Source: Anaeromusa acidaminophila DSM 3853 (GTDB taxonomy: Bacteria > Bacillota > Negativicutes > Anaeromusales > Anaeromusaceae). From it: 64,000 nucleotides of DNA. Both the position numbers and the translations under genes were made by a program. The stretch lies in the NCBI RefSeq assembly GCF_000374545.1, contig NZ_KB894593.1:50572-114571 (forward strand), written 5' to 3'. The notes under the pieces were generated by a model. The model did not search any database and was not told the DNA's origin. It worked only from the letters and a program-made list of their open reading frames with translations. Shown piece by piece: positions 25,669 through 33,921 of the stretch (its first letter is position 1; each line of letters starts with the position of its first letter).

Positions 25669-27849
25669 TTACTTGCGGTCAATTTCGTCGGCAAGGATTT
25701 CCGCTACATGCTTGACTCGAATGTTCGGAGCTTGCTTGTCGAGGCCGCCTTGAATCTGCATCATGCAGGCGGGGCAGCCAACAGCGACAATTTCAGCGCC
25801 GCTGTTTTTGATGTTTTCCACTTTGTTTTTGAGGATGGGCATGGAAATTTCCGTGTATTTGACGCCAAAAGCGCCGGCCATGCCGCAACACTTATCGCAG
25901 TCTTTCATTTCTACAAAGTCATAATCTTTGGCGGCGTCCAGAAGCTGGCGCTGCTCTTTGTAGATACCCAAACCGCGGCGCATATGGCAAGAATCATGGT
26001 AAGTGATCTTGGTAGCGCCGGTTTTCTTGTCGAGGCGGCCTTGGGCGGCATAGAGAGGAGCGACAAACTGAGCAAATTCCTGAACCTTATGAGCTAATTT
26101 TTCCGCCCGAGCCAGCCAAGCAGGTTCGTCGGCAAAAATGCTGAGATAGGTTTCGTGCCAGGTTTCGGCGCAAGTGGGGCAGCCGAAGATTAGTACATCG
26201 GCATCCACTTTTTCAAAGGCTTCGATATTGCGCTTGGCAATATTTTTGCCTGTGTCGCGGTCGCCCATGCCAAGGACCGGTTTGCCGCAGCAGCTTTGGT
26301 CCATGGGGAAGACGACTTCCATATTCAGATCCTGGAGTACTTTGACTATGGCTTCGCCAGTTTCGGGGAAGACAAAGTCAATATTGCAACCAGCGAAGAA
26401 GGCAATGCGCTTGACAGGGTTGTCGATTTTCTTGGTGACCTTCGCTACGCGGTCACGGAACGGCGCATCAGCGATAGCTGGCAGGCTGCGATCTTTGGCC
26501 ATGCCAGAGAGGAAGAGCGGCAAATGCCGGATGACGCGGCCGCTTTGGAACGGTTTTTGACCGATGGAAGCCATGCGCAACATGGTGTGGAACACCTTAC
26601 GATTGGAAAGAACGTTTTCAAAGACGACTTTAGCGGCGAAGGGAAGACCATGTTCTTTGACCGCCCGCGCGCGCAGTTCGTCAATCAATCCAGGGATGTT
26701 GATTTTACCAGGGCAGATTTCTACGCATTTGCGGCAGCCGATGCACATTTCGTTAATGTGTTCGAAATCCTTCATGCCATGCAGGAACGCTGTCAAAATG
26801 GCGCCAATGCCGCCGGCGTAAATGTGGCCGAAGACGTGGCCGCCTACGACGGTGTAAACCGGGCAGACATTGAGGCAGGAGGCGCAGCGCAGACAGTTGA
26901 AGCTTTCTTTGAGAACCGGATCTTTGGCGGCTTTCAGGCGGCCGTTATCCAGCAGGATGTAGTGTACTTCGCGCTCTTCTTCCACCCATTTGCCATCGGG
27001 ACCTTTGACCATCAGAGGGGTCACGCCGTCCACCATGGTCATGTAGCTGGTCATCAGCTGGCCAGTGGCGTTACGAGGCAGCATGCGCATAATATAGGAT
27101 GCATCCTGAATAGAGGGGATCAGCTTTTCATAGCCGATAACAACCACATGGATTTTAGGCAAAGTCGTAACAATGCGGGCATTGCCTTCGTTCGTTACGA
27201 GGCCGATAGCGCCGTTTTCGGCAATACCGAAGTTAGCGCCGGAAATACCCATGTCAGCCAGAACGAATTCTTGACGCAGATTTTGCCGAGCTTCCTGTAC
27301 CATGTAAGGGATATCAACAGGAATTTCCTTGTGCAGCTCTTGGCTGAAATACTCAGCGCATTGTTGGCGGCTTAAATGAATCGCAGGCATAACCATGTGC
27401 GAAGGACGGTGTCCGGCAATGCCGATGATCCATTCGCCAAGGTCGGTTTCCTTGACATGCAGGCCCGCTTCTTCCAGGGCATGGTTCAGATGAATTTCTT
27501 CAGTAGCCATGGATTTGGACTTGGCGATGCGCTTGACGCCTTTTTTCTGACACAGATCGATCAGATATTTTTTCAGGTCGTCGCCGTCTTTGGCCCGATA
27601 AACTTTGACGCCGCGCTTAGTGGCTTCGGCTTCAAATTTGTCGGTAATGGCTTCCAAATTGGCTACGGTGTTGATTTTCATTTGACGGAAGCTTTCACGT
27701 AGGGAGTCTAAATCCTCTACGTTTTCATACGCTTTCGCGCGGGCGGTCGGATACGCTTCGGCAAAACGGCCCAAGGCGCCGCGCAGTACTTCGTCATTAA
27801 GTTTTTCTTCAATCTCTTTGCGCAGGTTACGATCTTGTGTTGATTCCAT
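25669..27849 (-). CDS. Fused lactate oxidation iron-sulfur protein (LldF/LutB plus LldE/LutA)
   Basis: 726 residues. The N-terminal 300 residues form a LUD domain (GISGANFGIAENGAIGLVTNEGN). Two [4Fe-4S] motifs follow: CLRCASCLNVCP at about residue 320 and CIGCRKCVEICP at about 373. The C-terminal third carries two CCG domains (QSCCGKP near 520; DKCCGMAGAFG near 653; VGCPACMMQ near 694), the hallmark of LldE/LutA and GlpC. In Bacillus and Shewanella these are separate proteins; here one chain holds both, as in some sulfate reducers. With LldG it should oxidise lactate to pyruvate. The start forms TAATG with lldG's stop. Confidence 0.88.
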   Translation of the reverse strand: MESTQDRNLRKEIEEKLNDEVLRGALGRFAEAYPTARAKAYENVEDLDSLRESFRQMKINTVANLEAITDKFEAEATKRGVKVYRAKDGDDLKKYLIDLCQKKGVKRIAKSKSMATEEIHLNHALEEAGLHVKETDLGEWIIGIAGHRPSHMVMPAIHLSRQQCAEYFSQELHKEIPVDIPYMVQEARQNLRQEFVLADMGISGANFGIAENGAIGLVTNEGNARIVTTLPKIHVVVIGYEKLIPSIQDASYIMRMLPRNATGQLMTSYMTMVDGVTPLMVKGPDGKWVEEEREVHYILLDNGRLKAAKDPVLKESFNCLRCASCLNVCPVYTVVGGHVFGHIYAGGIGAILTAFLHGMKDFEHINEMCIGCRKCVEICPGKINIPGLIDELRARAVKEHGLPFAAKVVFENVLSNRKVFHTMLRMASIGQKPFQSGRVIRHLPLFLSGMAKDRSLPAIADAPFRDRVAKVTKKIDNPVKRIAFFAGCNIDFVFPETGEAIVKVLQDLNMEVVFPMDQSCCGKPVLGMGDRDTGKNIAKRNIEAFEKVDADVLIFGCPTCAETWHETYLSIFADEPAWLARAEKLAHKVQEFAQFVAPLYAAQGRLDKKTGATKITYHDSCHMRRGLGIYKEQRQLLDAAKDYDFVEMKDCDKCCGMAGAFGVKYTEISMPILKNKVENIKNSGAEIVAVGCPACMMQIQGGLDKQAPNIRVKHVAEILADEIDRK

Positions 27850-28460
27850 TAGTTTGCACCTCCGGGCATTTCATCTACTGCGATGACGACAAAGCGGCTG
27901 GGGCCATGGACGCCGATGGTCAAGACGCGTTCAATATCCGATGTACGGCTGGGGCCGGTGATGAAGCCGGTGAAGCCGTGATGGAATACTTTAGAGAGGA
28001 TTTCAAAAGCTTCCGAAATACCAGGCACTACATGGCTGGCAGGTAAAAATACTACATGCAAAGGAGGGAGCATGGTAACGACGCGGCTTTCGTAAGCATA
28101 GCCGTCGTAACAGACGCTGCCGCTTTCGGCAATAGCGAATTCTACCGTGGAAATGCCAAGGTCAGCGGTTTCTACGTGCTCGGCAATGTCGGCAGCTTCT
28201 GTGTACACAGTGACATTCTGCTGTTGCAGTTTTTCCAAGGCGCCAGAAGCGTCTACATAGGCGCTAGGAATGGCAACGACTTTTTTAGCATTTACGTCAG
28301 CAGCCAGCTTGGCGATGATTTCTTGGGCCTCGGCGACTGTTTTGACGTGAAACATTTCGGTGCCTACATTTTTAGCGCGGGTTTCAAATTCGGCAAAATG
28401 TTCTTGGCCCACTTTGCCTGCTGGAAAATGTTCTTTCCAGTTTTCGCATACTCGTTTCAT
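27849..28460 (-). CDS. lutC: Lactate utilisation protein LldG/LutC
   Basis: 203 residues from ATG (28460-28458), with GAGGGAG upstream on the minus strand. A single LUD domain covers most of the length: DLGISTVEFAIAESGSVCYDG, with key run AIAESGS, and a Ser/Gly-rich end GPSRTSDIERVLTIGVHGP (key GPSRTSDIE). It is the first gene of the two-gene lld operon and overlaps the next. It is required for L-lactate oxidation in organisms that use this route. No lactate permease or GlcD-type dehydrogenase lies in the window. Confidence 0.9.
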   Translation of the reverse strand: MKRVCENWKEHFPAGKVGQEHFAEFETRAKNVGTEMFHVKTVAEAQEIIAKLAADVNAKKVVAIPSAYVDASGALEKLQQQNVTVYTEAADIAEHVETADLGISTVEFAIAESGSVCYDGYAYESRVVTMLPPLHVVFLPASHVVPGISEAFEILSKVFHHGFTGFITGPSRTSDIERVLTIGVHGPSRFVVIAVDEMPGGAN

Positions 28461-28510
28461 TGTGTCACTCCCTCATAAAATAAATAAAATAAATAAACTA
28501 CTATGACATG

Positions 28511-28538
28511 TTTCGCAATAAATACGAAAAATCCTGCT
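28511..28538 (-). repeat. Recurring upstream motif, lld copy
   Basis: On the minus strand GCAGGATTTTTCG starts at 28538, and GCGAA follows at about the same spacing as in the other copies. It lies 50-80 nt before the lutC start. Confidence 0.55.
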
Positions 28539-28543
28539 GGTCG

Positions 28544-28561
28544 TGTAAGAAAAATCTTACA
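28544..28561. promoter_or_regulatory. Perfect palindrome upstream of the lld operon
   Basis: TGTAAGA (28544-28550), a 4-nt spacer, and TCTTACA (28555-28561) form a perfect dyad. It has the size of an operator for a dimeric repressor (GntR-type or similar; unproven). A direct repeat TGACATGTT flanks the region at 28504-28512 and 28579-28587. Confidence 0.45.
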
Positions 28562-28639
28562 AGATTTTAAAAAAAGCCTGACATGTTAGGAAAAATAACT
28601 CTTTATAAAGGAAAATTTAGAATTCCTATCCTGCAAGAG

Positions 28640-28688
28640 CGCAAAAAAATCCTGTGTATTATAAAGAAAGAGGCAGGATTTTTTTGCG
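28640..28688. terminator. Perfect 15-bp inverted repeat between lld and cob operons
   Basis: CGCAAAAAAATCCTG (28640-28654) and CAGGATTTTTTTGCG (28674-28688) are exact reverse complements around a 19-nt loop. The arms carry A7/T7, so it would terminate in either direction. The right arm is also part of the recurring GCAGGATTTTT motif (28672-28700). Confidence 0.6.
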
Positions 28689-28744
28689 AAACAGGGAATT
28701 AATTATAAATATATTTTTTTAGCGGTAAAAGAACATACGGATTT

Positions 28745-28950
28745 GGGAATAGGTGCGCTTATGCTTAATAGGGAAGTTTGGTGCAATGCCAACGCGGTCC
28801 CGCCACTGTAACGGGGAGTTTCTTTTCTGAGCGTGTATACGCGGCCACTGGGAAACCGGGAAGGCGAAGAGAAGCGAAGAACCGGAGTCAGGAGACCTGC
28901 CTGTTCTAACACACGCCGTTATGACCTACGGAAGATAGGCAGGTGGGTGA
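28745..28950 (+). promoter_or_regulatory. Cobalamin riboswitch
   Basis: The conserved core is clear: AGGGAAGTTTGGTGCAATGC with CAACGCGGTCCCGCCACTGT and AACGGGGAG, then CCGGAGTCAGGAGACCTGCC near the 3' end. ACCTGCCT (28895-28902) can also pair with AGGCAGGT (28937-28944), a plausible alternative structure of the expression platform. It controls the cbiD-cobC operon downstream: B12 binding should reduce expression. Confidence 0.95.
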
Positions 28951-28992
28951 GCTCATTGTTTTTGGTTTTGGGAAAATCAATTAGGATGCTGC

Positions 28993-29017
28993 AAAACCCC
29001 CTGTGCAAGGGGGTTTT
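28993..29017 (+). terminator. Hairpin at the end of the B12 leader, overlapping the cbiD ribosome site
   Basis: AAAACCCCCT pairs with AGGGGGTTTT around a short GTGCA loop. The 3' arm contains the only SD-like sequence (AGGGGG) at proper distance from TTG 29022, so the hairpin may block translation. The short TTTTCTT tail could also allow transcription termination. Confidence 0.7.
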
Positions 29018-29021
29018 CTTG

Positions 29022-30131
29022 TTGCAAAAACGCATGCGAAGCGGCAGGACTACAGGTACATGTGCTGCAGCAGCTTTAAAAGCGGCTCTTTTGGCCTGGC
29101 GAGGAGAAATGCCGGCGCAAGTGAATGTACAGACGCCTCAAGGAAAGTGGCTGCAGGTTCCAGTGGAGGAAACGTCGGCCATAGAGCAAGGCGGACGGGC
29201 CGTTGTGCGCAAGGATGCTGGAGACGATCCTGATATTACCCACGGCGCGCTTCTTGTGGCGGAGGTAGTCTTGCAACCGGGAGAGGGATGGACTTTATTT
29301 GCTGGAACAGGGGTAGGAACGGTAACCAAGCCAGGCCTAGCTATGGATCCGGGAGAACCGGCCATTAACCCGGGACCGCGGCGCATGCTGGCGTTGGTAT
29401 TGGAGGAACTGCTGCCGGAAGGCCTGAGAGCGGAAGTCACACTGTCCATTCCCGGCGGCGAGGAGCTGGCGAAACGAACGTTGAATCCGTCTCTGGGCAT
29501 TTGCGGGGGGCTTTCCATTATTGGAACTACCGGCGTTGTCGAGCCTATGTCGGAAGAAGCCTTTAAAAACTCGCTGGCGCCGCAACTGCGCGTGGCTCAG
29601 GCTCAGGGATTTGACAGCGTGGTGCTGGTGCCAGGAAGGATTGGACAGGATGCGGCGATCTTAAAATACGGGCTGCCTGAAGAGAGTGTCGTACAGATGA
29701 GTAATTTTGTAGGATTCATGCTTACAAAAGCATCGGAATTCGGGTTAAAGAAAGTGTTGCTTTTCGGTCACCTGGGGAAATTGGCTAAAGTGGCTGCTGG
29801 TATTTTTCATACGCATAACCGCATGGCGGACGGACGAATGGAGACGCTGGCAGCTTATGCGGCTTTATTGGGAGCTTCTCAGGAGACGATTAAGGATATT
29901 TTGGACGCGACGACAACAGAAGGCGCTATGCCTCATATTGCAGCTGCTGGACTGGGAGAGACGCTGTATCCGCTGCTGGCGGCGAAAGCCAGCGAGCGGG
30001 CGCGGCGTCATGTGTTTGGCGATCTGGAGGTGGGCACAGTGATTGTGACGCTGCAAGGAGAGCTTTTGGGTATGGATGAGGATGCAAAGAAGATAGGAGA
30101 CGCGATGGGATGGAACATCAGATCCTTGTAG
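29022..30131 (+). CDS. cbiD: Cobalt-precorrin-5B C1-methyltransferase
   Basis: About 369 residues from TTG 29022; ATG 29034 is an alternative but has no ribosome site. The start MRSGRTTGTCAAAALKAAL is the CbiD signature. GDDPDITHG, GTGVGTVTKPGLAMDPGEPAINP (key GVGTVTKPGL) and LFGHLGKLAKVAAGIFHTH (key GHLGKLAKVA) follow. It methylates C1 of the corrin ring in the oxygen-independent pathway. The open frame upstream to 28833 lies in the riboswitch and is not coding. Confidence 0.95.
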   Translation: MQKRMRSGRTTGTCAAAALKAALLAWRGEMPAQVNVQTPQGKWLQVPVEETSAIEQGGRAVVRKDAGDDPDITHGALLVAEVVLQPGEGWTLFAGTGVGTVTKPGLAMDPGEPAINPGPRRMLALVLEELLPEGLRAEVTLSIPGGEELAKRTLNPSLGICGGLSIIGTTGVVEPMSEEAFKNSLAPQLRVAQAQGFDSVVLVPGRIGQDAAILKYGLPEESVVQMSNFVGFMLTKASEFGLKKVLLFGHLGKLAKVAAGIFHTHNRMADGRMETLAAYAALLGASQETIKDILDATTTEGAMPHIAAAGLGETLYPLLAAKASERARRHVFGDLEVGTVIVTLQGELLGMDEDAKKIGDAMGWNIRSL

Positions 30132-30763
30132 TGGGAATTGGTCCAGGAAGCCGCGAGTATATGCTGCCGGTCGCCTGGGAGGCTATTGCTAAGGCTAAGA
30201 CGCTTGTGGGCGGTAGGCGAGCGCTCCTTACGCTGGCGCCGCCGGGAGCGAAGCAGCGGGTGGTTGATGCCGATATTGAAGGGCTATTGAATTATATTGA
30301 AGAAGAAAGCCGCCAAGGGGAAGTGGTGGTCATGGTATCGGGAGATCCTGGCTTTTATAGCTTGCTGCCTGCTTTGCGGCGTCGATTTCCCAGAAAGCGC
30401 TTGCAGGTTATTCCGGGGATCAGCTCGGTGCAACTGGCTTTTGCCAGAGTGGCGGAACCTTGGCAGGAGGCAAGCCTGCTTAGCTTTCACGGCAGGGAAG
30501 TCGAGGATGAAGCGCTGCAGTATCGCTCCGGTCGGACTCTTTCTTTTCTCACGGATCGTTTGCATCGGCCTAAAGAAATTGCAGCGCGGCTTTTGCAGTT
30601 GGGATGGCCGGAAGAGACCTTGTGCTGGCAATGCGAATCCCTGTCGTATACTGCAGAACGTGTGGAACAGTCAACATTAGCGAAAGCGGCGCAGCAAGAA
30701 GGCTTTGAACATGCCATTTTTATCGTTAAGGCGGAGACGGGATTCGAGGAGGACTTGATATGA
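30110..30763 (+). CDS. cbiE: Cobalt-precorrin-7 C5-methyltransferase
   Basis: 217 residues, overlapping cbiD by 22 nt, with ATAGGAGACGCG before ATG 30110. The tetrapyrrole-methylase signature VVGIGPGSREYMLPVA and MVSGDPGFYSLLP are present. In many aerobes CbiE and CbiT are fused as CobL; here they are separate with a 4-nt overlap, as in Salmonella-type clusters. Confidence 0.93.
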   Translation: MEHQILVVGIGPGSREYMLPVAWEAIAKAKTLVGGRRALLTLAPPGAKQRVVDADIEGLLNYIEEESRQGEVVVMVSGDPGFYSLLPALRRRFPRKRLQVIPGISSVQLAFARVAEPWQEASLLSFHGREVEDEALQYRSGRTLSFLTDRLHRPKEIAARLLQLGWPEETLCWQCESLSYTAERVEQSTLAKAAQQEGFEHAIFIVKAETGFEEDLI

Positions 30764-31347
30764 AACGGCATCATTACGGCTTGCCTGATGAAGCGTTTGT
30801 GCGCGGCGATATTCCCATGACTAAGAAAGAAGTGCGTATGTTGGCGCTCTTGCAGGCGCGCATTGAAACGAATAGCTGTATTATAGATATTGGCGCAGGT
30901 ACCGGTTCCTTTGCAGTGGAGGCGGCGTTGGCGGCTCCGGAGGGAGAGGTGTTTGCCATTGAGCGCGTGCCCGAAGGAGTGGCTCTCATTAAGGCAAACC
31001 GTCAACGACATGGCCTGCGCAATTTGCAGGTTCTCCAAGGGGAAGCGCCGGAAGCGCTGCAGGAGGTTCCTCCTTGCGACGTGGCATTTATCGGCGGCTC
31101 GGGGGGGCGCTTGGCGGAGATTTTGCAAGGCTGCGACAGGCTGCTAAAGCCTGGTGGCAGGCTGGTGCTGACCGCGGTAACAGCGGAAACTCTCCAAGAA
31201 GCCCTGGCTTTGTGCGAAGGGCGTCCAGGCTATGGTACGTTGGAAGCCTTTGGCGTACAAACAACAAGATTGCGTAAGGCAGGGCGCAGCCACTTGTTTC
31301 AAGCCTTGAACCAAGTGTTTATCATCGCCTGTCAGAAGGAGGAGTAA
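30760..31347 (+). CDS. cbiT: Cobalt-precorrin-6B C15-methyltransferase (decarboxylating)
   Basis: 195 residues, ATGA overlap with cbiE. GLPDEAFVRGDIPMTKKEVR is the CbiT N-terminal signature. DIGAGTGSFAVEAAL is the class I SAM-binding motif. It methylates C15 and removes the C12 acetate carboxylate. Confidence 0.94.
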   Translation: MKRHHYGLPDEAFVRGDIPMTKKEVRMLALLQARIETNSCIIDIGAGTGSFAVEAALAAPEGEVFAIERVPEGVALIKANRQRHGLRNLQVLQGEAPEALQEVPPCDVAFIGGSGGRLAEILQGCDRLLKPGGRLVLTAVTAETLQEALALCEGRPGYGTLEAFGVQTTRLRKAGRSHLFQALNQVFIIACQKEE

Positions 31348-31349
31348 TC

Positions 31350-32087
31350 TTGCAATCACCGTTAGTGGGAACTTTCTACGGTATCGGCGTCGGTCCCGGC
31401 GATCCGGAACTGTTAACATTGAAAGCGGCTCGACTGCTGCGGGAAGCGGATATTATCTGCTTGCCTAAATCCAAAGAAGGTGCAGACAGCGTGGCCAAAC
31501 AGGTAGCAGGGCCGCATTTGAGCGCGAAAGCGCGTCTGGTTGAAATTTCCATGCCCATGGTTCGCGATGCAGCCCTATTGGAAGAACAGTGGCAAAAAGG
31601 AGCCGCAGAGATTGCCGGTTTTTTGCGGCAGGGCTTGTCGGTGGCCTTTATTACCATTGGCGATTCTATGCTGTACAGCACCTATACGTATTTGCTGGCT
31701 CGCGTAAGGCGTTTGGTGCCGGAAGCTTCCATTGAATGTGTGCCTGGAGTTACTTCCTTTTCAGCAGCGGCGGCCTATTTGCAGGAAGCGCTGGCAGAAG
31801 GCGCGGAAAAGCTGGCCATTGTGCCTGCCATTGAGGATCCGGAGGAAATTCGCGCGGTCCTGGGGCGTTTTCCTAATGCTGTTTTGATGAAAGTAGCCGG
31901 AAAATACGATGCTATAGTAACTGTTCTGGAAGAATTACAGCTTTTGGACAAGGCGGTGTTGATCAGCCGCCTAGGGTATCCGGAACAGCGAATTTGTCAT
32001 AATTTAGCTTCCTTGCGAGGGGTAAAATTGGATTATTTATCTTTGATATTAGTAAAACAGGAGGGCTTTCAAACATGGCCAGTGTGA
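31350..32087 (+). CDS. cbiL: Cobalt-precorrin-2 C20-methyltransferase
   Basis: 245 residues from TTG 31350, two bases after cbiT's stop and placed by AAGGAGGAG. GIGVGPGDPELLTLKA and TIGDSMLYSTYTYLL are tetrapyrrole-methylase motifs typical of CbiL/CobI. It adds the C20 methyl group, the third methylation of the pathway. Confidence 0.93.
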   Translation: MQSPLVGTFYGIGVGPGDPELLTLKAARLLREADIICLPKSKEGADSVAKQVAGPHLSAKARLVEISMPMVRDAALLEEQWQKGAAEIAGFLRQGLSVAFITIGDSMLYSTYTYLLARVRRLVPEASIECVPGVTSFSAAAAYLQEALAEGAEKLAIVPAIEDPEEIRAVLGRFPNAVLMKVAGKYDAIVTVLEELQLLDKAVLISRLGYPEQRICHNLASLRGVKLDYLSLILVKQEGFQTWPV

Positions 32088-32839
32088 TTCAATTTGTCGG
32101 AGCCGGACCGGGAGATCCGGAATTAATTACGGTGAAGGGAAAACGTCTTTTGGAAACGGCGGACGTTATTGTTTATGCCGGTTCTTTGGTTAATCCGGCG
32201 CTTCTTAATTATGCTAAGGAAGGCGCGGAGATTTTTAACAGCGCCTCTATGACGCTGCAGGAAGTATTGGATGTCATGGTGCCTGCGGCGCAAGTCGGAA
32301 GAGCAGTAGTACGCCTGCACACGGGGGATCCCAGTATTTATGGAGCCATTCAAGAGCAGATGGACGCATTGGATGGCGTAGGCGTATCCTATGAAGTGGT
32401 GCCAGGGGTCAGCTCCTTTTTGGCAACCGCGGCGGCGCTGAAACAAGAATATACGCTCCCTGACGTGTCTCAGACCGTTATTGTCACCCGTATGGAGGGG
32501 CGCACTCCGGTGCCGGCCAAAGAGAAACTGGCCAGCCTGGCCAGTCATCAGGCGACCATGTGTATTTTCCTCAGCGTCCATATGATCCAAGATGTGGTAG
32601 ATGAGCTGCTGGCAGGAGGCTATACTCCGGAAACTCCGATTGCTGTTGTACAACGCGCGTCTTGGCCGGATCAGCGCATTCTGCGAGGCCGTCTGAAGGA
32701 CATTGCCGCCAAGGCGGCGGAAGAAGGCGTGGATCGTACGGCCATGATCGTGGTAGGGCATTGCCTGGATAAGGAGTACGAATTGTCGCGGCTGTATGCG
32801 CCGGAATTTGGACATATGTTCCGCGAGGCGAAAAAATGA
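32075..32839 (+). CDS. cbiF: Cobalt-precorrin-4 C11-methyltransferase
   Basis: 254 residues, overlapping cbiL by 13 nt. FVGAGPGDPELITVKG, VYAGSLVNPALL and LHTGDPSIYGAIQEQMD are the CbiF/CobM signatures. CbiF acts after ring contraction by CbiH and before CbiG. Confidence 0.95.
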   Translation: MASVIQFVGAGPGDPELITVKGKRLLETADVIVYAGSLVNPALLNYAKEGAEIFNSASMTLQEVLDVMVPAAQVGRAVVRLHTGDPSIYGAIQEQMDALDGVGVSYEVVPGVSSFLATAAALKQEYTLPDVSQTVIVTRMEGRTPVPAKEKLASLASHQATMCIFLSVHMIQDVVDELLAGGYTPETPIAVVQRASWPDQRILRGRLKDIAAKAAEEGVDRTAMIVVGHCLDKEYELSRLYAPEFGHMFREAKK

Positions 32840-33921
32840 AACTGGCCTTTTTTGCCGTAACCGCCAAAGGGGCGAAGTTGGCGGTAAAACTGGCGCAAGC
32901 CCTGCCAGCGGCACAGGTGGAGGTTTATGCTAAACATGCTGCGCCGGAGGATCGAAAGGCCTGTTTGCCGTTAGATTCTTTGGGGGAGACAGTGAAAATG
33001 CGCTTTGCCGACTGCGATGGGCTGGTGTTCTTTATGGCTCTGGGCATTGTAGTGCGCATGGTAGGACCGCTGCTTGCAGATAAGCGGCAAGATCCGGCAG
33101 TGGTGGCCGTCGATGACGGCGGCAACTTTGCCATCAGCGTTCTTTCCGGCCATATTGGCGGCGCTAACGAGTTGACTCAGCAGGTAGCTGCGGTTCTTAA
33201 AGCGGCGCCGGTCATTACCACGGCTACTGATGTGGCCGGCGCAGTGGCGGCGGATGTGCTGGCGGTGAAGCTGGGCTTGAAGCTGGAGCCGTTTGAGCAA
33301 ATGAAATATATCAATGCCGCTTTAGCGGCGGGAAAAGATGTATCTTTTTTATTGGACGAGACGCTGCCTCAGGCCGAAATATGGCGCGAGCGGGCGGCGA
33401 AATTTGGCGTAGCGTTTCAGCCGCTGAGCGCCTGGCAAGGCGGCGAAGAATGCCTGGTGATTCTCAGTGATCGTTGGCTGCCGGAGTTAGCGGCACATAC
33501 GGCCCCTGTGCTCTATTTGCGTCCGCCCAGTCTGTTGGTAGGCATGGGGTGCCGCAAGGGAACCTCAAAAGACTTAATTGCGCAGGCGGCGCAAGAGACG
33601 CTGGAGGCTAAGGGGTATTCTACCGCTAGTGTAGCAGCTTTGGGCAGTGCCTGGCTGAAAGCGGAAGAACCAGGCTTGCTGGCTTTAGCCGCAGCTTGGC
33701 AGATCCCCTTTGTTTGTTATGAACAAGAGTTCTTAGCCCAAGCGGTTAAGGAGTATCAATTGGAGCAATCAAATTTTGTATCTCAACAGATTGGAGTTGG
33801 AAATGTATGCGAAGCAGCCGCATGGCTACAGAATCAGTACAAACAGGGGAAACTAATCATCTCAAAAACCAAGCGAGGACCGGTAACGGTGGCGGTGGTG
33901 CGGGGCGGGTTATCGTCGTAG
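32836..33921 (+). CDS. cbiG: Cobalt-precorrin-5A hydrolase
   Basis: 361 residues, ATGA overlap with cbiF. The conserved stretch DPAVVAVDDGGNFAISVLSGHIGGAN (key LSGHIGGAN) and the C-terminal domain (VGMGCRKGTSKDLI) identify CbiG. It opens the delta-lactone and releases acetaldehyde, a step found only in the anaerobic pathway. Its 3' end overlaps the following gene by up to 115 nt. Confidence 0.94.
   Translation: MKLAFFAVTAKGAKLAVKLAQALPAAQVEVYAKHAAPEDRKACLPLDSLGETVKMRFADCDGLVFFMALGIVVRMVGPLLADKRQDPAVVAVDDGGNFAISVLSGHIGGANELTQQVAAVLKAAPVITTATDVAGAVAADVLAVKLGLKLEPFEQMKYINAALAAGKDVSFLLDETLPQAEIWRERAAKFGVAFQPLSAWQGGEECLVILSDRWLPELAAHTAPVLYLRPPSLLVGMGCRKGTSKDLIAQAAQETLEAKGYSTASVAALGSAWLKAEEPGLLALAAAWQIPFVCYEQEFLAQAVKEYQLEQSNFVSQQIGVGNVCEAAAWLQNQYKQGKLIISKTKRGPVTVAVVRGGLSS

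Noticed and set aside
26296..27375. A 359-codon open frame on the plus strand, opposite the fused lld gene
   Set aside because: Its translation shows no recognisable domain, while the minus strand carries complete iron-sulfur and CCG motifs.
28833..29021. Upstream extension of cbiD into the leader
   Set aside because: The frame is open there, but the sequence is the conserved B12 riboswitch and its hairpin.
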